64,000 bases of DNA from Phyllobacterium bourgognense (GTDB taxonomy: Bacteria > Pseudomonadota > Alphaproteobacteria > Rhizobiales > Rhizobiaceae), in contig NZ_QPJM01000001.1 of NCBI RefSeq assembly GCF_003337575.1, forward strand, positions 310,001-374,000. The letters are read 5' to 3'. Numbering within the stretch: the stretch's first letter is position 1; each line of letters starts with the position of its first letter. The notes beneath the pieces were generated by a model, which was not told the origin of the DNA, did no database searches, and saw only the letters and a program-made list of their open reading frames with translations. Made by a program: the position numbers and the translations under genes. This document shows, in pieces, positions 45,774 through 54,404 of this stretch.

Positions 45774-46607
45774 TTAACTATCCATCGCTGCTAATAGTTC
45801 GCGATCGTTTTTTGCGTCCACAACTCTAATATCGTTAGCTTTGAATTGTTCCAAAGTCTCACGAAACGCTCTTTCGCGCAGCGAAGACCCGTTAGGGCCC
45901 TCAACTGCAAACACGACGTCCGGCGGCAAGATTTTCTTCAAACGGTTGATAGTGAACATCCACTTGTTACCATGGTCGAGAATGCGGGTCGGTTCGTCTT
46001 GGCCGAGATATATGGGCTTCAGTATCTTAAGCGGTTTGTCGTTTATGACCTCGACAAACGGAAAATTGGCCGAATAAACGCCATCTGTAAACGACATACG
46101 CTTGAAGTTCTGGCCAATCTCGCCAAGTCTTAGAGCGCTCCTGACATGTCGCTCCAAAAGCCCTTCCTTGTATACTGAATTCGCAAAGTTCCGTCGGACA
46201 TAGTGGTCAAAAAGTTCATCGAGTTTTTCACGAGGGCGTTCGCTCATTGCAAACCGAACCTCGCTGAACCGGATGATTCCTTCTCTATCTTTTGTTAGTG
46301 CATGAAAAAGATGGTCGGCATTGTCCGTCAGATCGAACTCGAAACGAGCCTGTCCGTCGCCAGTATGACCTGCCAAATCTCTGATCCGCTTCAACTCCGC
46401 GTTGTAGTTTTTGAGAACGCCGCGGATCGTGGCAGGCTCTAGGTTATCGAAGAAACCGGTTAAACGGCTCAAGCGTCGCGTTTCGAGTCTGAAATCGAGA
46501 TAGCTTAGTCGGGGCGCGACTAAGACGATCCCGATATTCGCGAACTCTTCCGTCTCAACGTGTGGTTGGAAACGGATTATCGCATAGCTTATTGCATGCT
46601 TTTTCAT
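45774..46607 (-). CDS. DUF3037 family protein paired with a HipA-like kinase
   Basis: A 277-residue DUF3037 protein (start MKKHAISYAIIRFQPHVETEEF, then NIGIVLVAPRLSYLDFRL). No enzymatic motif is obvious. Its beginning overlaps the end of the HipA-like gene, so the two are co-translated. DUF3037 genes are widely found next to HipA-like kinases, suggesting a two-component toxin-antitoxin-like or defence unit. Residues METN just upstream offer an alternative start at 46619. Confidence 0.8.
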   Translation of the reverse strand: MKKHAISYAIIRFQPHVETEEFANIGIVLVAPRLSYLDFRLETRRLSRLTGFFDNLEPATIRGVLKNYNAELKRIRDLAGHTGDGQARFEFDLTDNADHLFHALTKDREGIIRFSEVRFAMSERPREKLDELFDHYVRRNFANSVYKEGLLERHVRSALRLGEIGQNFKRMSFTDGVYSANFPFVEVINDKPLKILKPIYLGQDEPTRILDHGNKWMFTINRLKKILPPDVVFAVEGPNGSSLRERAFRETLEQFKANDIRVVDAKNDRELLAAMDS

Positions 46608-47341
46608 GTTTGTTTCCAAAATGCCTGCGCTTGATATCGCTGTAGGGTAACCTCGATTGAGTCGATTGAAATACGGCTCTGGACGCTCAGGGCGTCGTCT
46701 TCATAATACCACCGCTCTGGGATGTCACTAACGATGTTCTGCCAATTGGTCAAAGCGTTCTGGAACTTCGCCTTATAGTGAGCTTGGAGGCCGGATGACT
46801 CACAGATTTCCTTCAGCGATCCGGCGAAAATATGGCTTTCCAGGAGTGAACGAAGCGTTACCCCTGTGTCAAATGCCAGGTTGTGATCAATAATAAAAGG
46901 CTGACTGTTAGTCTCCGACCAAAGAATGTTGGGATTGCCGCCAGCCTCGGTAAGAGTGCGATCACCATTCATTACCCACCAGTCGAAAGCCACGATCTCT
47001 CGCTTCAACTCCGCCGGGATTGCGTCAGAATTGAGAACAGATAGTTCGTTTACGTTCATGACCTGTTCAGAGCCGAACAGCGAACCATGGCCCAGGTCTC
47101 GCAGGGATTCTTTCCGCCCGATCTCATATAATTCCCGTGGCACTACAACCACGTGAAACGTAGGGATTGGTAGCCCTAAGCGGCGAGCCAGTTGACCTGC
47201 CACCCACTCTTTAACAAGTGAGTCATAGCCAGCACCCTTACCTTTCACATAATAAAGCTTGGTGTCGGTTCCACGACAAATGTAGGGCTCTGTGATTCCT
47301 TGCTCAGAACGACGAAGCACTTCCTGAATCTCAATTGCCAT
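46604..47341 (-). CDS. HipA-like kinase-fold protein (HipA_2 family)
   Basis: A 245-residue protein with kinase-like pieces: a phosphate/lysine strand (KLYYVKGKGAGYDSLVKEW), a helix (VAGQLARRLGLPIP), the catalytic-loop equivalent FDWWVMNGDRT near residue 122 and a metal-binding IIDHNLAFD near residue 150. This is the compact HipA_2 form without the N-terminal HipA subdomain. Paired with DUF3037 downstream (4-nt overlap). A role in growth control or phage defence is inferred from the family. Confidence 0.8.
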   Translation of the reverse strand: MAIEIQEVLRRSEQGITEPYICRGTDTKLYYVKGKGAGYDSLVKEWVAGQLARRLGLPIPTFHVVVVPRELYEIGRKESLRDLGHGSLFGSEQVMNVNELSVLNSDAIPAELKREIVAFDWWVMNGDRTLTEAGGNPNILWSETNSQPFIIDHNLAFDTGVTLRSLLESHIFAGSLKEICESSGLQAHYKAKFQNALTNWQNIVSDIPERWYYEDDALSVQSRISIDSIEVTLQRYQAQAFWKQT

Positions 47342-47418
47342 GGGCCCCACGCCGAACATTATTGATATTGCTTCTAACCAACATGTATCGCTTGTTCTCT
47401 TTGCTGGCGAGGCACGTG

Positions 47419-48030
47419 TTATGCCCTGACTTCAAGTCGCGGGTCCCAGTGCTCTTCTATCATCCACATCGGACTGTTGCCCAAGTGGTCGCGTATTCGC
47501 ATGATAACGTTCTGATAATTGTCCAGGTCAAATTTTGTCCAAGATGGAATATTGCCTGTCCGTGAACGCTGAATTATCCCTCGCGCGACGAGGCTCGAAA
47601 GTAGGATACCGTCTACCGGCGGATGCAGTGCGCTCACTTTTGGATGGAAGTGTTGTCCGCCGCAAACAAAGCGGGCCTTTAGGTAGACGTTTACTAGCTT
47701 CGCAGCGATGCCATGACTGATATTCAACCCCAAATGTTCGGCAGTACCACACGCATTTTCGCACCAGACCCGGTGAGAGGCGTCGATCTCAGTGGGGTCC
47801 GGCAGAGAATTGGCACTCAAAAAGTTTGCTGCGCCGCAATTTTCAAGGATCAAACTGCCAGAGCAAATATTTAAGCCCGTCCTGCCACGGAACGCCGCCC
47901 GACACGCTGACCAAGCGGCAAAACGATGGGCATGCAATTCGATTCCATAAGCTTTATTGTTCATCGTGGGGGTCATGAGGGCCTCAGTTGATCTACAGAT
48001 TTGCCTTATAGACATCGAGGTAGGTGGCAT
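47419..48030 (-). CDS. Conserved island protein of unknown function
   Basis: A protein of up to 203 residues. The region IELHAHRFAAWSACRAAF, FLSANSLPDPTEIDASHR, VWCENACGTAEHLGL and the closing WTKFDLDNYQNVIMRIRDHL looks like a true globular family; I have a weak memory of similar HRFAAW proteins in genomic islands but cannot name it. The start could be the first Met or the later MTPTMNNKAYG. It lies upstream of the HipA-like gene on the same strand with an 80-bp gap and could share its transcript. Confidence 0.6.
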   Translation of the reverse strand: MPPTSMSIRQICRSTEALMTPTMNNKAYGIELHAHRFAAWSACRAAFRGRTGLNICSGSLILENCGAANFLSANSLPDPTEIDASHRVWCENACGTAEHLGLNISHGIAAKLVNVYLKARFVCGGQHFHPKVSALHPPVDGILLSSLVARGIIQRSRTGNIPSWTKFDLDNYQNVIMRIRDHLGNSPMWMIEEHWDPRLEVRA

Positions 48031-48407
48031 TTCACTCTTCCTCTTTCAGCAAGAAGTAATAATCGTGATGCACCTGTCTCTAACTCGCGACATCACGCGT
48101 GGCTCTGCCCAACCTGAGGTTAAAAGCGCCGCCTCAAGTTGGCAGAGCAAGACGAGTCGGGTGCGCGATGCGAAGATGAGATTGTAGTCGTATACTTCTA
48201 GTTCAACGGTAGTCGTGTTTGGCTGGACATTCTCGTAAACGGGAGCGATTTGCAACACTACTCCCGCGGCAAGGCAGGATTCCTAATAAGAGTGTTCAAA
48301 TTAGTTAACCTTCGAGGACAAATACCCCAAAGGCTTAGGGTGCCAGCAACTTGAAATACTCCCCGGTTTGGTGCTCTAATAAGAAAAAATAGCGCCGGGG
48401 GGCGTGC
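48031..48407. other. Intergenic stretch between divergent genes
   Basis: No supportable gene. It separates the minus-strand 203-residue gene from the plus-strand ClpP/PAN gene, so it should contain both promoters. A small minus-strand frame at 48046-48258 lacks supporting features. Confidence 0.35.
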
Positions 48408-49703
48408 GTGATGCGTATATGCGTTGGGGTCCGCCGACTGTTGTCGGTTCTTTGCTTTTTGACACTCTTCACTACGGCTGGTTTCGCGGCAGAGCGAACC
48501 TTTGGGCCGTTCTCAGTTGATGACGGCCGTCCCGATGTCATTGCCTTGAATGGCGAAATCGGCGTTGGCGCAGCGCTTGATTTTCGCCGTGTGCTGCAAG
48601 CGGCACCCAACGCCAAACTTTTCGTGTTAAACAGCCCAGGCGGGACAGTGGCGATGGCGCTGCTCATCGCCGATGATGTGCATCAGCGCAATCTTGCGAC
48701 GTTTATCCCGAAGGGCTCCAGCTGCTATTCCGCCTGTGCCTATATCTTTCTTGCCGGCAATGAGCGCCAGGTCGATGGCGAGCTCGGCGTGCACCAGATC
48801 TCGAATGACGATGGCAACCTTGTCAGTGCGCAATATTCCATTTCCGACATTCTTGATGTCCTAAACCGCTTCAATACACCTATTGAAGTTCTTACCGTCA
48901 TGTTCAAAACGCCGCCGAAGGACATGCACGTCTTTACGTCAGAGGAGGTTGCGCGTTTTCACATCAATCGTAAGCCGGGAGCGCAAGCGCCCGCTGACGC
49001 GGTAAAAACAGCCGAACACGAATTCGAACCTGATGGGGCTGCATCGAGCCCAACGATGCCGGTGGTATTGGCGCCAGCCAGTGTTCCGACGCAGATCACG
49101 CCGGACGGCTTGAGCGGCCAAGCCGAGGCGAAACTCTCGGCGATCGAACAATATGCCAAACGGCCGACGCGCATGGCGGTCTATACTGGCCTTGATCTGT
49201 TTGGCGATGACATCTCCTCGGTGCGCACCAGCGATGCGGCGCAATGCGCCAGGAGCTGTCTGGCGATGAACGGACAATGCAAGGCATTTACCTTTAACGC
49301 CAATCCGCGTGTAGCGCGAGGCCCGAACTGTTTCCTTAAAGCCAGTGAAGGCACCGCTGACGGCAACGCGGTTGCGGTCTCCGGTAAGTTTCTCAGCAGC
49401 GCCGATCCGGACCCACAACAGTTCTCGATGGGCACGATCGACCCAAAATTAGCTCTGTTCAAAGATGTGGATTTGCCCGGCGGCGATCTCTCCAGGCGGC
49501 CAGCGCAGAAGAACGGCACGCCGCAGCAGTGTCGTTTGGCGTGTGTTGCCGACAACCGCTGCATTGCCTTCACCTTTATCAAGCGCAAAAGCGAGTGTTG
49601 GCTGAAGGGCGCGGTCGGCACCCCAATCTACGGCCAGGACATGGTGACGGGGGTGAAAAAGATGCAAACGTTCGCGCCGACCTCGATCATCAGCTTGCAA
49701 TAG
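48408..49703 (+). CDS. Secreted ClpP/crotonase-like protein with two PAN domains
   Basis: A 431-residue exported protein. It has a signal peptide (LLSVLCFLTLFTTAGFA, cleavage near AERTF). Residues about 45-190 resemble the ClpP/SppA-like serine fold: FVLNSPGGTVAMALLIADDV and the nucleophile-like SSCYSACAYIFLAGNERQV. After a Pro/Ala linker come two PAN/apple-like domains, each with paired cysteines (SDAAQCARSCLAMNGQCKAF; QQCRLACVADNRCIAF). Related periplasmic proteins occur in Rhizobiales. The fusion suggests a periplasmic peptidase or binding role with PAN modules for ligand recognition; substrate unknown. Confidence 0.8.
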   Translation: MMRICVGVRRLLSVLCFLTLFTTAGFAAERTFGPFSVDDGRPDVIALNGEIGVGAALDFRRVLQAAPNAKLFVLNSPGGTVAMALLIADDVHQRNLATFIPKGSSCYSACAYIFLAGNERQVDGELGVHQISNDDGNLVSAQYSISDILDVLNRFNTPIEVLTVMFKTPPKDMHVFTSEEVARFHINRKPGAQAPADAVKTAEHEFEPDGAASSPTMPVVLAPASVPTQITPDGLSGQAEAKLSAIEQYAKRPTRMAVYTGLDLFGDDISSVRTSDAAQCARSCLAMNGQCKAFTFNANPRVARGPNCFLKASEGTADGNAVAVSGKFLSSADPDPQQFSMGTIDPKLALFKDVDLPGGDLSRRPAQKNGTPQQCRLACVADNRCIAFTFIKRKSECWLKGAVGTPIYGQDMVTGVKKMQTFAPTSIISLQ

Positions 49704-49867
49704 AGCGTTCAGAGCGCCGTTGCGGTTCTGTAGTGCGCGTTTGCGCCGACGGTCCGCCATGAAAATATTAGTTCCATAATGGGGCGTTATGCAACGTGGA
49801 CCATCGCGGCACTTGAGCGGACGGACGAAGAACCGGCCTGCCTACTCGCTGTTTAATTGTCCAGCCC

Positions 49868-50073
49868 TCAGCTTGAAGTTATCTCGACGACGCTCTGCAG
49901 CTCAGGCACATATTCAGGGCGAGTCCCAACAAATAGCTGACGACGCGGGCGTTCGCTAAGAGTCGTTTGACGTAGCCTTTGATGACTGTGAGCTCCAAAT
50001 GATCCCTACCGTAGGATTCTTGAATTGAACTCATAGCATGTTGCAGTCTGAAGCCGATTATCGGCATTTTCAA
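49868..50073 (-). pseudogene. C-terminal remnant of a RepB/ParB-type plasmid partition protein, frameshifted
   Basis: The frame reads ESYGRDHLELTVIKGYVKRLLANARVVSYLLG and then breaks; one base over it continues as TRPEYVPELQSVVEITSS and a TGA at 49868-49870. This is the typical end of rhizobial RepB C-terminal-domain proteins (VKGYVxxLLxNARVVRYL). Only the last third is present, so it is a fragment of a plasmid partition gene left in the chromosome or island. Confidence 0.7.
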
Positions 50074-50172
50074 ACGGTCATTTACTGACAGCTTCCGACA
50101 TTGAACACGTGTGGATTTAAAAGATCGAACCGGCTAGAAATCGCATGACGATTGGAACCATGGAATTCAAGC

Positions 50173-50607
50173 ATGAACAACGCCTACGCTGCTCTAGATA
50201 GCCTACTTGACCCTTCCATTGAGGATATCATCGGAATTGTTGCCGAGTGCAATCAGCTATCGAGCGCCGACCTCATCGACAGGTCTCGCAAACCGCACAT
50301 AGTAGAGGCTCGCGATGACGCAATCGCCGAGGCGTATGTGAGGCTGCGCGGAACGTCCTTGACCGATATTGGAATAGCATTTGGCAGCAGGAACTATGCA
50401 GCAATCAAGAAATCACTGATGCGGCGTGATCTTGAAGTGCCGGTGTCAGGCATCATTGATCGGGAGGCTGTAGCTACTGACTGCAGGGGAGGGATGTCCA
50501 TCGAGGACATAGCGCATAAACATCACTGCTCACGCTGGAGCGTCCGGAAAATCCTCTATGAGGCCAAGGTTCCAGTTAAGAAAACCCTGGCCTCAGAAGC
50601 CACTTAA
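50173..50607 (+). CDS. DNA-binding protein with a DnaA domain IV-like HTH and a second C-terminal HTH
   Basis: A 144-residue protein (start MNNAYAALDSLLDPS). Residues about 28-90 match the DnaA DNA-binding domain: IVEARDDAIAEAYVRL, SLTDIGIAFGSRNYAAIKKS, with the signature order of arginine helix, SL-x-IG-x-AFG and following helix. The C-terminal part (GGMSIEDIAHKHHCSRWSVRKIL) is a second HTH. There is no AAA+ domain. It could bind DnaA-box-like sites in an element origin or act as a regulator. Start chosen downstream of the in-frame ATG at 50152. Confidence 0.7.
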   Translation: MNNAYAALDSLLDPSIEDIIGIVAECNQLSSADLIDRSRKPHIVEARDDAIAEAYVRLRGTSLTDIGIAFGSRNYAAIKKSLMRRDLEVPVSGIIDREAVATDCRGGMSIEDIAHKHHCSRWSVRKILYEAKVPVKKTLASEAT

Positions 50608-51878
50608 AATTTCAGCTTCGCGGAGACGGACAGAGCCGACACGAAGTCGTCGCCAAACTCATAGGCAGCGTCTACGCCGCAAGCTTGATTGCCCTCGCAA
50701 GCTGTTGGACCGTAGCTGCCCGAGGACAACATGCCCACCGCAGCGCCGGCCTGGAGTTGCCAAGATTTGTTCGGCTGGTATTGAGCGCCGACTGAAAGCA
50801 GGTAGGTGTCGGTCTGTGTGGTCAAGCCAGTTGATGTGCCCCGATCCCAGCTGATTTGAGCAGCGCCACTCCATTTTGGAGTAAACTGATGGCCAATGCC
50901 GGCCATAACATACCAACCGTCCTGGAACATCAGATCGAGAGATGTGAGGCGGAATGGAGAGCTAGGGTTGCATGAGCCTAACGACTTTGTAACCGTGGGG
51001 CAGAAGGGGATAACACCGAGGACACTCCAGTCGGTCCACTTGACCGTGCCAAAGGCGAGCCATTCTGGAGCGATACCTGTCTGCCATTTGAACTCAAGCT
51101 GCTGCGGCAGGGTTGCTGTGCCATATACGTCTGTGACTGTTCCTAAAAAGGGATTTCTGGCAGACGCAAGCGCTCTCGGGATTTCGGTCAAGTCCACGGT
51201 GCCGTTGACCTCGCCGAGGTCAATCTCTGCATTGTAGATAAGGCTGAAGCGCATTTCGTATTCAGGAATCTCATAGGCAACGCCAGCGCGCCAGCCCCAA
51301 CCATCGCCTTTAATATCGAGTGTTCCGGTGCCATCAAAACCCGGAAACGCTCCGCTTAGTGGAATGAGGCTATTGACCATTCTGGTCTTAAAGCCCTCGA
51401 TCTCCTGATACGAGACGCCGGCTATGCCTCGAAGGAAGCCCGGACCTACCTGCCATTTGTAGGAACAGGTCAAACCATAATCGTTGCTGGTAATCTCGGT
51501 TTCGATGTTGCTGGCGTTACCTTGCCAGGCATAGCCTGGATTGGTGTGAACGCCCCACGGCTGTTGATAGCTCGCCAAACAATCGAACTCTGGCGTGATG
51601 CCGACCTTGCCGCTCCAGCGAGGGACATTGTATGAAGGGGTCTCGTCTACACTCGTGCTTCCGAAGCCTGGCCCATTGCTAGGATCGGTATCGCGCGCAT
51701 TCTTGATTCGGCGCTCCGGCATGACATGAGTGACGCCTGCATCGGTCGCAACTGTTCCGTTGTTAAATAGAAGATCCCAACTGTATCCACCGCGCTCAAG
51801 CCCACCCGCCTGCGCACCGGAGGCGACGCTCGTAAGAAGTAGAGCGCCGCCGGCGATTGTAGATATTGTTCTATTCAT
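50604..51878 (-). CDS. OmpP1/FadL-family outer-membrane porin
   Basis: A 424-residue outer-membrane beta-barrel protein. The signal peptide (TISTIAGGALLLTSVASGAQA) is followed by the FadL hallmark region (GGLERGGYSWDLLFNNG) and alternating strands ending in a C-terminal phenylalanine (SALSVSAKLKF). FadL proteins import long-chain fatty acids or aromatic hydrocarbons. It overlaps the convergent DnaA-like gene by 4 nt. A palindromic site lies 49 bp upstream of its start. Confidence 0.85.
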   Translation of the reverse strand: MNRTISTIAGGALLLTSVASGAQAGGLERGGYSWDLLFNNGTVATDAGVTHVMPERRIKNARDTDPSNGPGFGSTSVDETPSYNVPRWSGKVGITPEFDCLASYQQPWGVHTNPGYAWQGNASNIETEITSNDYGLTCSYKWQVGPGFLRGIAGVSYQEIEGFKTRMVNSLIPLSGAFPGFDGTGTLDIKGDGWGWRAGVAYEIPEYEMRFSLIYNAEIDLGEVNGTVDLTEIPRALASARNPFLGTVTDVYGTATLPQQLEFKWQTGIAPEWLAFGTVKWTDWSVLGVIPFCPTVTKSLGSCNPSSPFRLTSLDLMFQDGWYVMAGIGHQFTPKWSGAAQISWDRGTSTGLTTQTDTYLLSVGAQYQPNKSWQLQAGAAVGMLSSGSYGPTACEGNQACGVDAAYEFGDDFVSALSVSAKLKF

Positions 51879-51926
51879 TAAGCCCTCCCAAAAACCCCTG
51901 CACTTGCGTCCAAACTCGGGTCAATT

Positions 51927-51950
51927 CGTTACCATTACGTATAGGTAACG
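51927..51950. promoter_or_regulatory. 24-nt near-perfect palindrome upstream of the FadL gene
   Basis: CGTTACC at 51927-51933 and GGTAACG at 51944-51950 flank a central palindrome TACGTA (51936-51941); 20 of 24 positions are symmetric. It is 49-72 bp before the FadL ATG. The shape suggests a TetR- or GntR-type repressor operator. Confidence 0.65.
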
Positions 51951-52419
51951 AAGCCGTGATAGCGCGCAACTCGTTTCAAGAGGCTCTAACTCGGGAGGTC
52001 CATTAGATCGAAACGCCTATACTAGAGAATTTCGAGGATTTTAGGCTTCGGAAGTGTGCGATTCGGCAGATTAGGCGATCAAACGGGGCTAAAAAGGGCA
52101 TTATTTAGGGTAAAATGCCCCATTGTTGCGCAAATGCAACGTGGTCCGAAAATGTCCGAAATGAGACACCAGGTCGGCAAAAATATGGTGATAATCCGTT
52201 CGGATTAGGAATCATCGGACTCTATCGCGGGATTTCCTCGGTCTCACGCTCGGGATCGAGGGAACATTAGGAACAGCGAACCGCAGTCGAGGTCACGCAA
52301 ATGACTAACCTTGCTGCAGTCGATCCTCGCGGTCATGCAAATGCCGGCTCGGCGGTGGGTCATATGGGGCCAGTTAACCTCGCTATGAGCAAATGGACGT
52401 CGATAGAAAACGGCCACCC
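51951..52419. other. Non-coding stretch with imperfect repeats
   Basis: No gene is visible. There are two related segments, GTCACGCAAATGACTAACC near 52293 and GGTCATGCAAATGCCGGC near 52331, and an inverted GTTGC/GCAAC pair near 52130. ATGCAACGTGG at 52134 also occurs near 49790. These could be origin or promoter debris. Confidence 0.35.
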
Positions 52420-52527
52420 CTAGAAGGCTGGAAGTTGCACGATTGAGATTCCAAAAAAGATATAGGCACCAATAGCCGTTGCGATCGCAATAACGATCAG
52501 CATAGCCCCATCTGTCAACTCAAACAT
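52420..52527 (-). CDS. 35-residue single-span membrane protein
   Basis: MFELTDGAML is followed by a hydrophobic helix (IVIAIATAIGAYIFFGISIV) and QLPAF. A strong AGGGGGG ribosome binding site is 4-5 nt upstream of the ATG. The composition and RBS make it a credible small integral membrane protein, encoded just upstream of and divergent from the Rep_trans-like gene. Confidence 0.6.
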   Translation of the reverse strand: MFELTDGAMLIVIAIATAIGAYIFFGISIVQLPAF

Positions 52528-52771
52528 TTTGACCCCCCTTTTTTTGTTTTTCTCCAGTCTAGCAAATTTCGCCTCAGTTGGATGCATATCAACACGGGCT
52601 AATCACGCTGAGTTAAGGCTTCACTAGGGCGGGTTTCCATAAAAATACCTGGATGGTTCTTTCGAGAGTTTGAGCGAGAATCGCAGCCGGTGGATAGTGC
52701 CATTGGCTCGAGGATTCGCGGTGGCGAGCTTTGACGAGCGAGGTAGTGTCGAACACCGCCCACGGCACGGG

Positions 52772-52786
52772 AATCACTCAGTGACT
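52772..52786. repeat. Conserved small hairpin before the Rep_trans-like gene
   Basis: AATCACTCAGTGACT forms a stem with 6 of 7 pairs around a central C. The same structure is kept with changed bases at 43406-43420 in front of the truncated copy. Candidate double-strand origin or promoter element. Confidence 0.4.
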
Positions 52787-52901
52787 CGCTATGGCGATTT
52801 TCACACAATTTAGGTGGATGAAGCTCTGTCGCTGGTTTCATTGTCTGGCCGGCATGGGCATGTTGCGAATCGACAGCAGCATCCGACAAGGCCAATGGGC
52901 G

Positions 52902-54101
52902 ATGAAATTCACTGTGCCACTTACGGCAATCAAGGATCCCACGAAATCAACTGAACTCACTTATGTTCAGAAATCCATCGACAAGGCCCAACGTCGCCTA
53001 AAGAACCGGATAGTCCTTGAACCGGAGATTTCTCTCTCGGATTTTAAGTGCAAAGCCGTGATTGATTGGGTCGACGTCATTCTACGAGTGAAAAGAGACA
53101 CACAGTTTCAATGGATCAAGAAAGAGATAGACGACGCGACTGGCCAAAATGTCCACATAGAGGTGCTTAATGAAAGGGCCGGCCGCGTTTCATCTGAGTT
53201 TGAGGTCCGTATTCAAGACGCTGATCTACGAATCGTCCAACGAGCTGTCGATGCCGTCGAAGCAAAATTCGGGCTGAATGGCGATCCAGTCGTCCAGGCA
53301 ATCGAGATAAGTGTCGACTTCACCCCGAAGTCTCCGTCCCAGCAGCTTCGCTCAAAACTGGTTGGAGTCATGATCCGCCATTTTATGCCAACCCGGGATA
53401 TTATCTCCTACAGACGAGACCGTCCAAGATACTCATGGGGACGACGTTCAGATGGCAACACGCGGGCAGTCTTGCCGTGGCCGAAAGACCCCTGCGTGAT
53501 GGATCAGTCGCTGGTCTGTATCGATAGTGATTTGCCCGCTCACATAGACGCAACCTTTTATCTAGGCGAAGACGGTAGCGATTGCAGTTGGCGTATCATG
53601 GACAAGATCCTCGACCGGCAGAATCCAAGTGATGGGAGTAGGGCCGTCCTTGCGGAGGCCGACAGGCGAGTCCGCATAGAGGTAACTCTGAGGGGGCAAT
53701 ACATCGGAAAGCTAGGGCTCGAACGGCTCGATGATCTGAAAAGGTATTCCTTCACTAAGATGCAAGGCGATTTTTTTCGCTTCATGCTTCCCACGTTTGA
53801 AGATACGTCTCGAATGATGTCGGGGACATCGCGAGCGGTTTGGACCCATTTCGAACGCCTGCGACGTATGAAGTTTCTCAATACCGGCGTCCTCGGACTA
53901 AATGCATATGACGACGCCAGGAAACGCATTGTGAGGCCTGTTCGGAATATGGTGCGCCGCGATCTGAAGAAACGAGGGCATACTCTCAGTCTAAAGCCAA
54001 GAGTGGGTGACGGCATCGCTGGGACAGGTGTGGCCTACAAGGACCTGAACAAGAGGGTTGAAGCAGCACTGAGGGAGCTGAGGGATAGGATGCTTCGTTA
54101 A
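52902..54101 (+). CDS. Rep_trans-like replication initiation protein (rolling-circle type)
   Basis: A 399-residue protein if it starts at MKFTVPLTAIKDPTKS; the frame is open 37 codons further to 52791. The core pattern VIDWVDVILRV early, TFYLGEDGSDCSWRIMDK at about residue 216 and RRVRIEVTLRGQYIGKLGL matches the conserved blocks (T-YxG...RIYDK...ExExK) of the Rep_trans/phage replication initiation factor family. These proteins nick the origin for rolling-circle replication of small plasmids and filamentous phages. Assignment is moderate, from motif recognition only. A truncated copy of its head lies at 43.4 kb. Confidence 0.6.
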   Translation: MKFTVPLTAIKDPTKSTELTYVQKSIDKAQRRLKNRIVLEPEISLSDFKCKAVIDWVDVILRVKRDTQFQWIKKEIDDATGQNVHIEVLNERAGRVSSEFEVRIQDADLRIVQRAVDAVEAKFGLNGDPVVQAIEISVDFTPKSPSQQLRSKLVGVMIRHFMPTRDIISYRRDRPRYSWGRRSDGNTRAVLPWPKDPCVMDQSLVCIDSDLPAHIDATFYLGEDGSDCSWRIMDKILDRQNPSDGSRAVLAEADRRVRIEVTLRGQYIGKLGLERLDDLKRYSFTKMQGDFFRFMLPTFEDTSRMMSGTSRAVWTHFERLRRMKFLNTGVLGLNAYDDARKRIVRPVRNMVRRDLKKRGHTLSLKPRVGDGIAGTGVAYKDLNKRVEAALRELRDRMLR

Positions 54102-54216
54102 GCTCCAACCACACCTACAGGAACAAGTTATTAGGCTTCTCCCGCCAGGACATGAGGGCGCCTCGCACCCACGGGGTGCCACTCGTTAGCTACTCCCAAC
54201 ACATTGTGGGAAAAAC

Positions 54217-54375
54217 ATGCGCGACTATCGCATTAGACCGATCGACCGGATTCTTCAGAGGACGATTGGCAGGTCCCGGATTTTGGTGACGGGGTGGTCG
54301 AGCGCCGCTGTCGTCTTCACGATCGCGTTGTCGATGATCTGGATACTGAGTGCAAGTTCGCCCCAACTGCAGTAG
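54217..54375 (+). CDS. Small membrane protein (52 residues)
   Basis: MRDYRIRPIDRILQRTIG is followed by a hydrophobic segment (VVFTIALSMIWILSASS). GGGA lies 6 nt before the ATG. It fills the gap between the Rep-like gene and the next CDS. No family recognised. Confidence 0.45.
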   Translation: MRDYRIRPIDRILQRTIGRSRILVTGWSSAAVVFTIALSMIWILSASSPQLQ

Positions 54376-54404
54376 TTTCATAGCTGACGGATGAGGAGAC
54401 AGAT

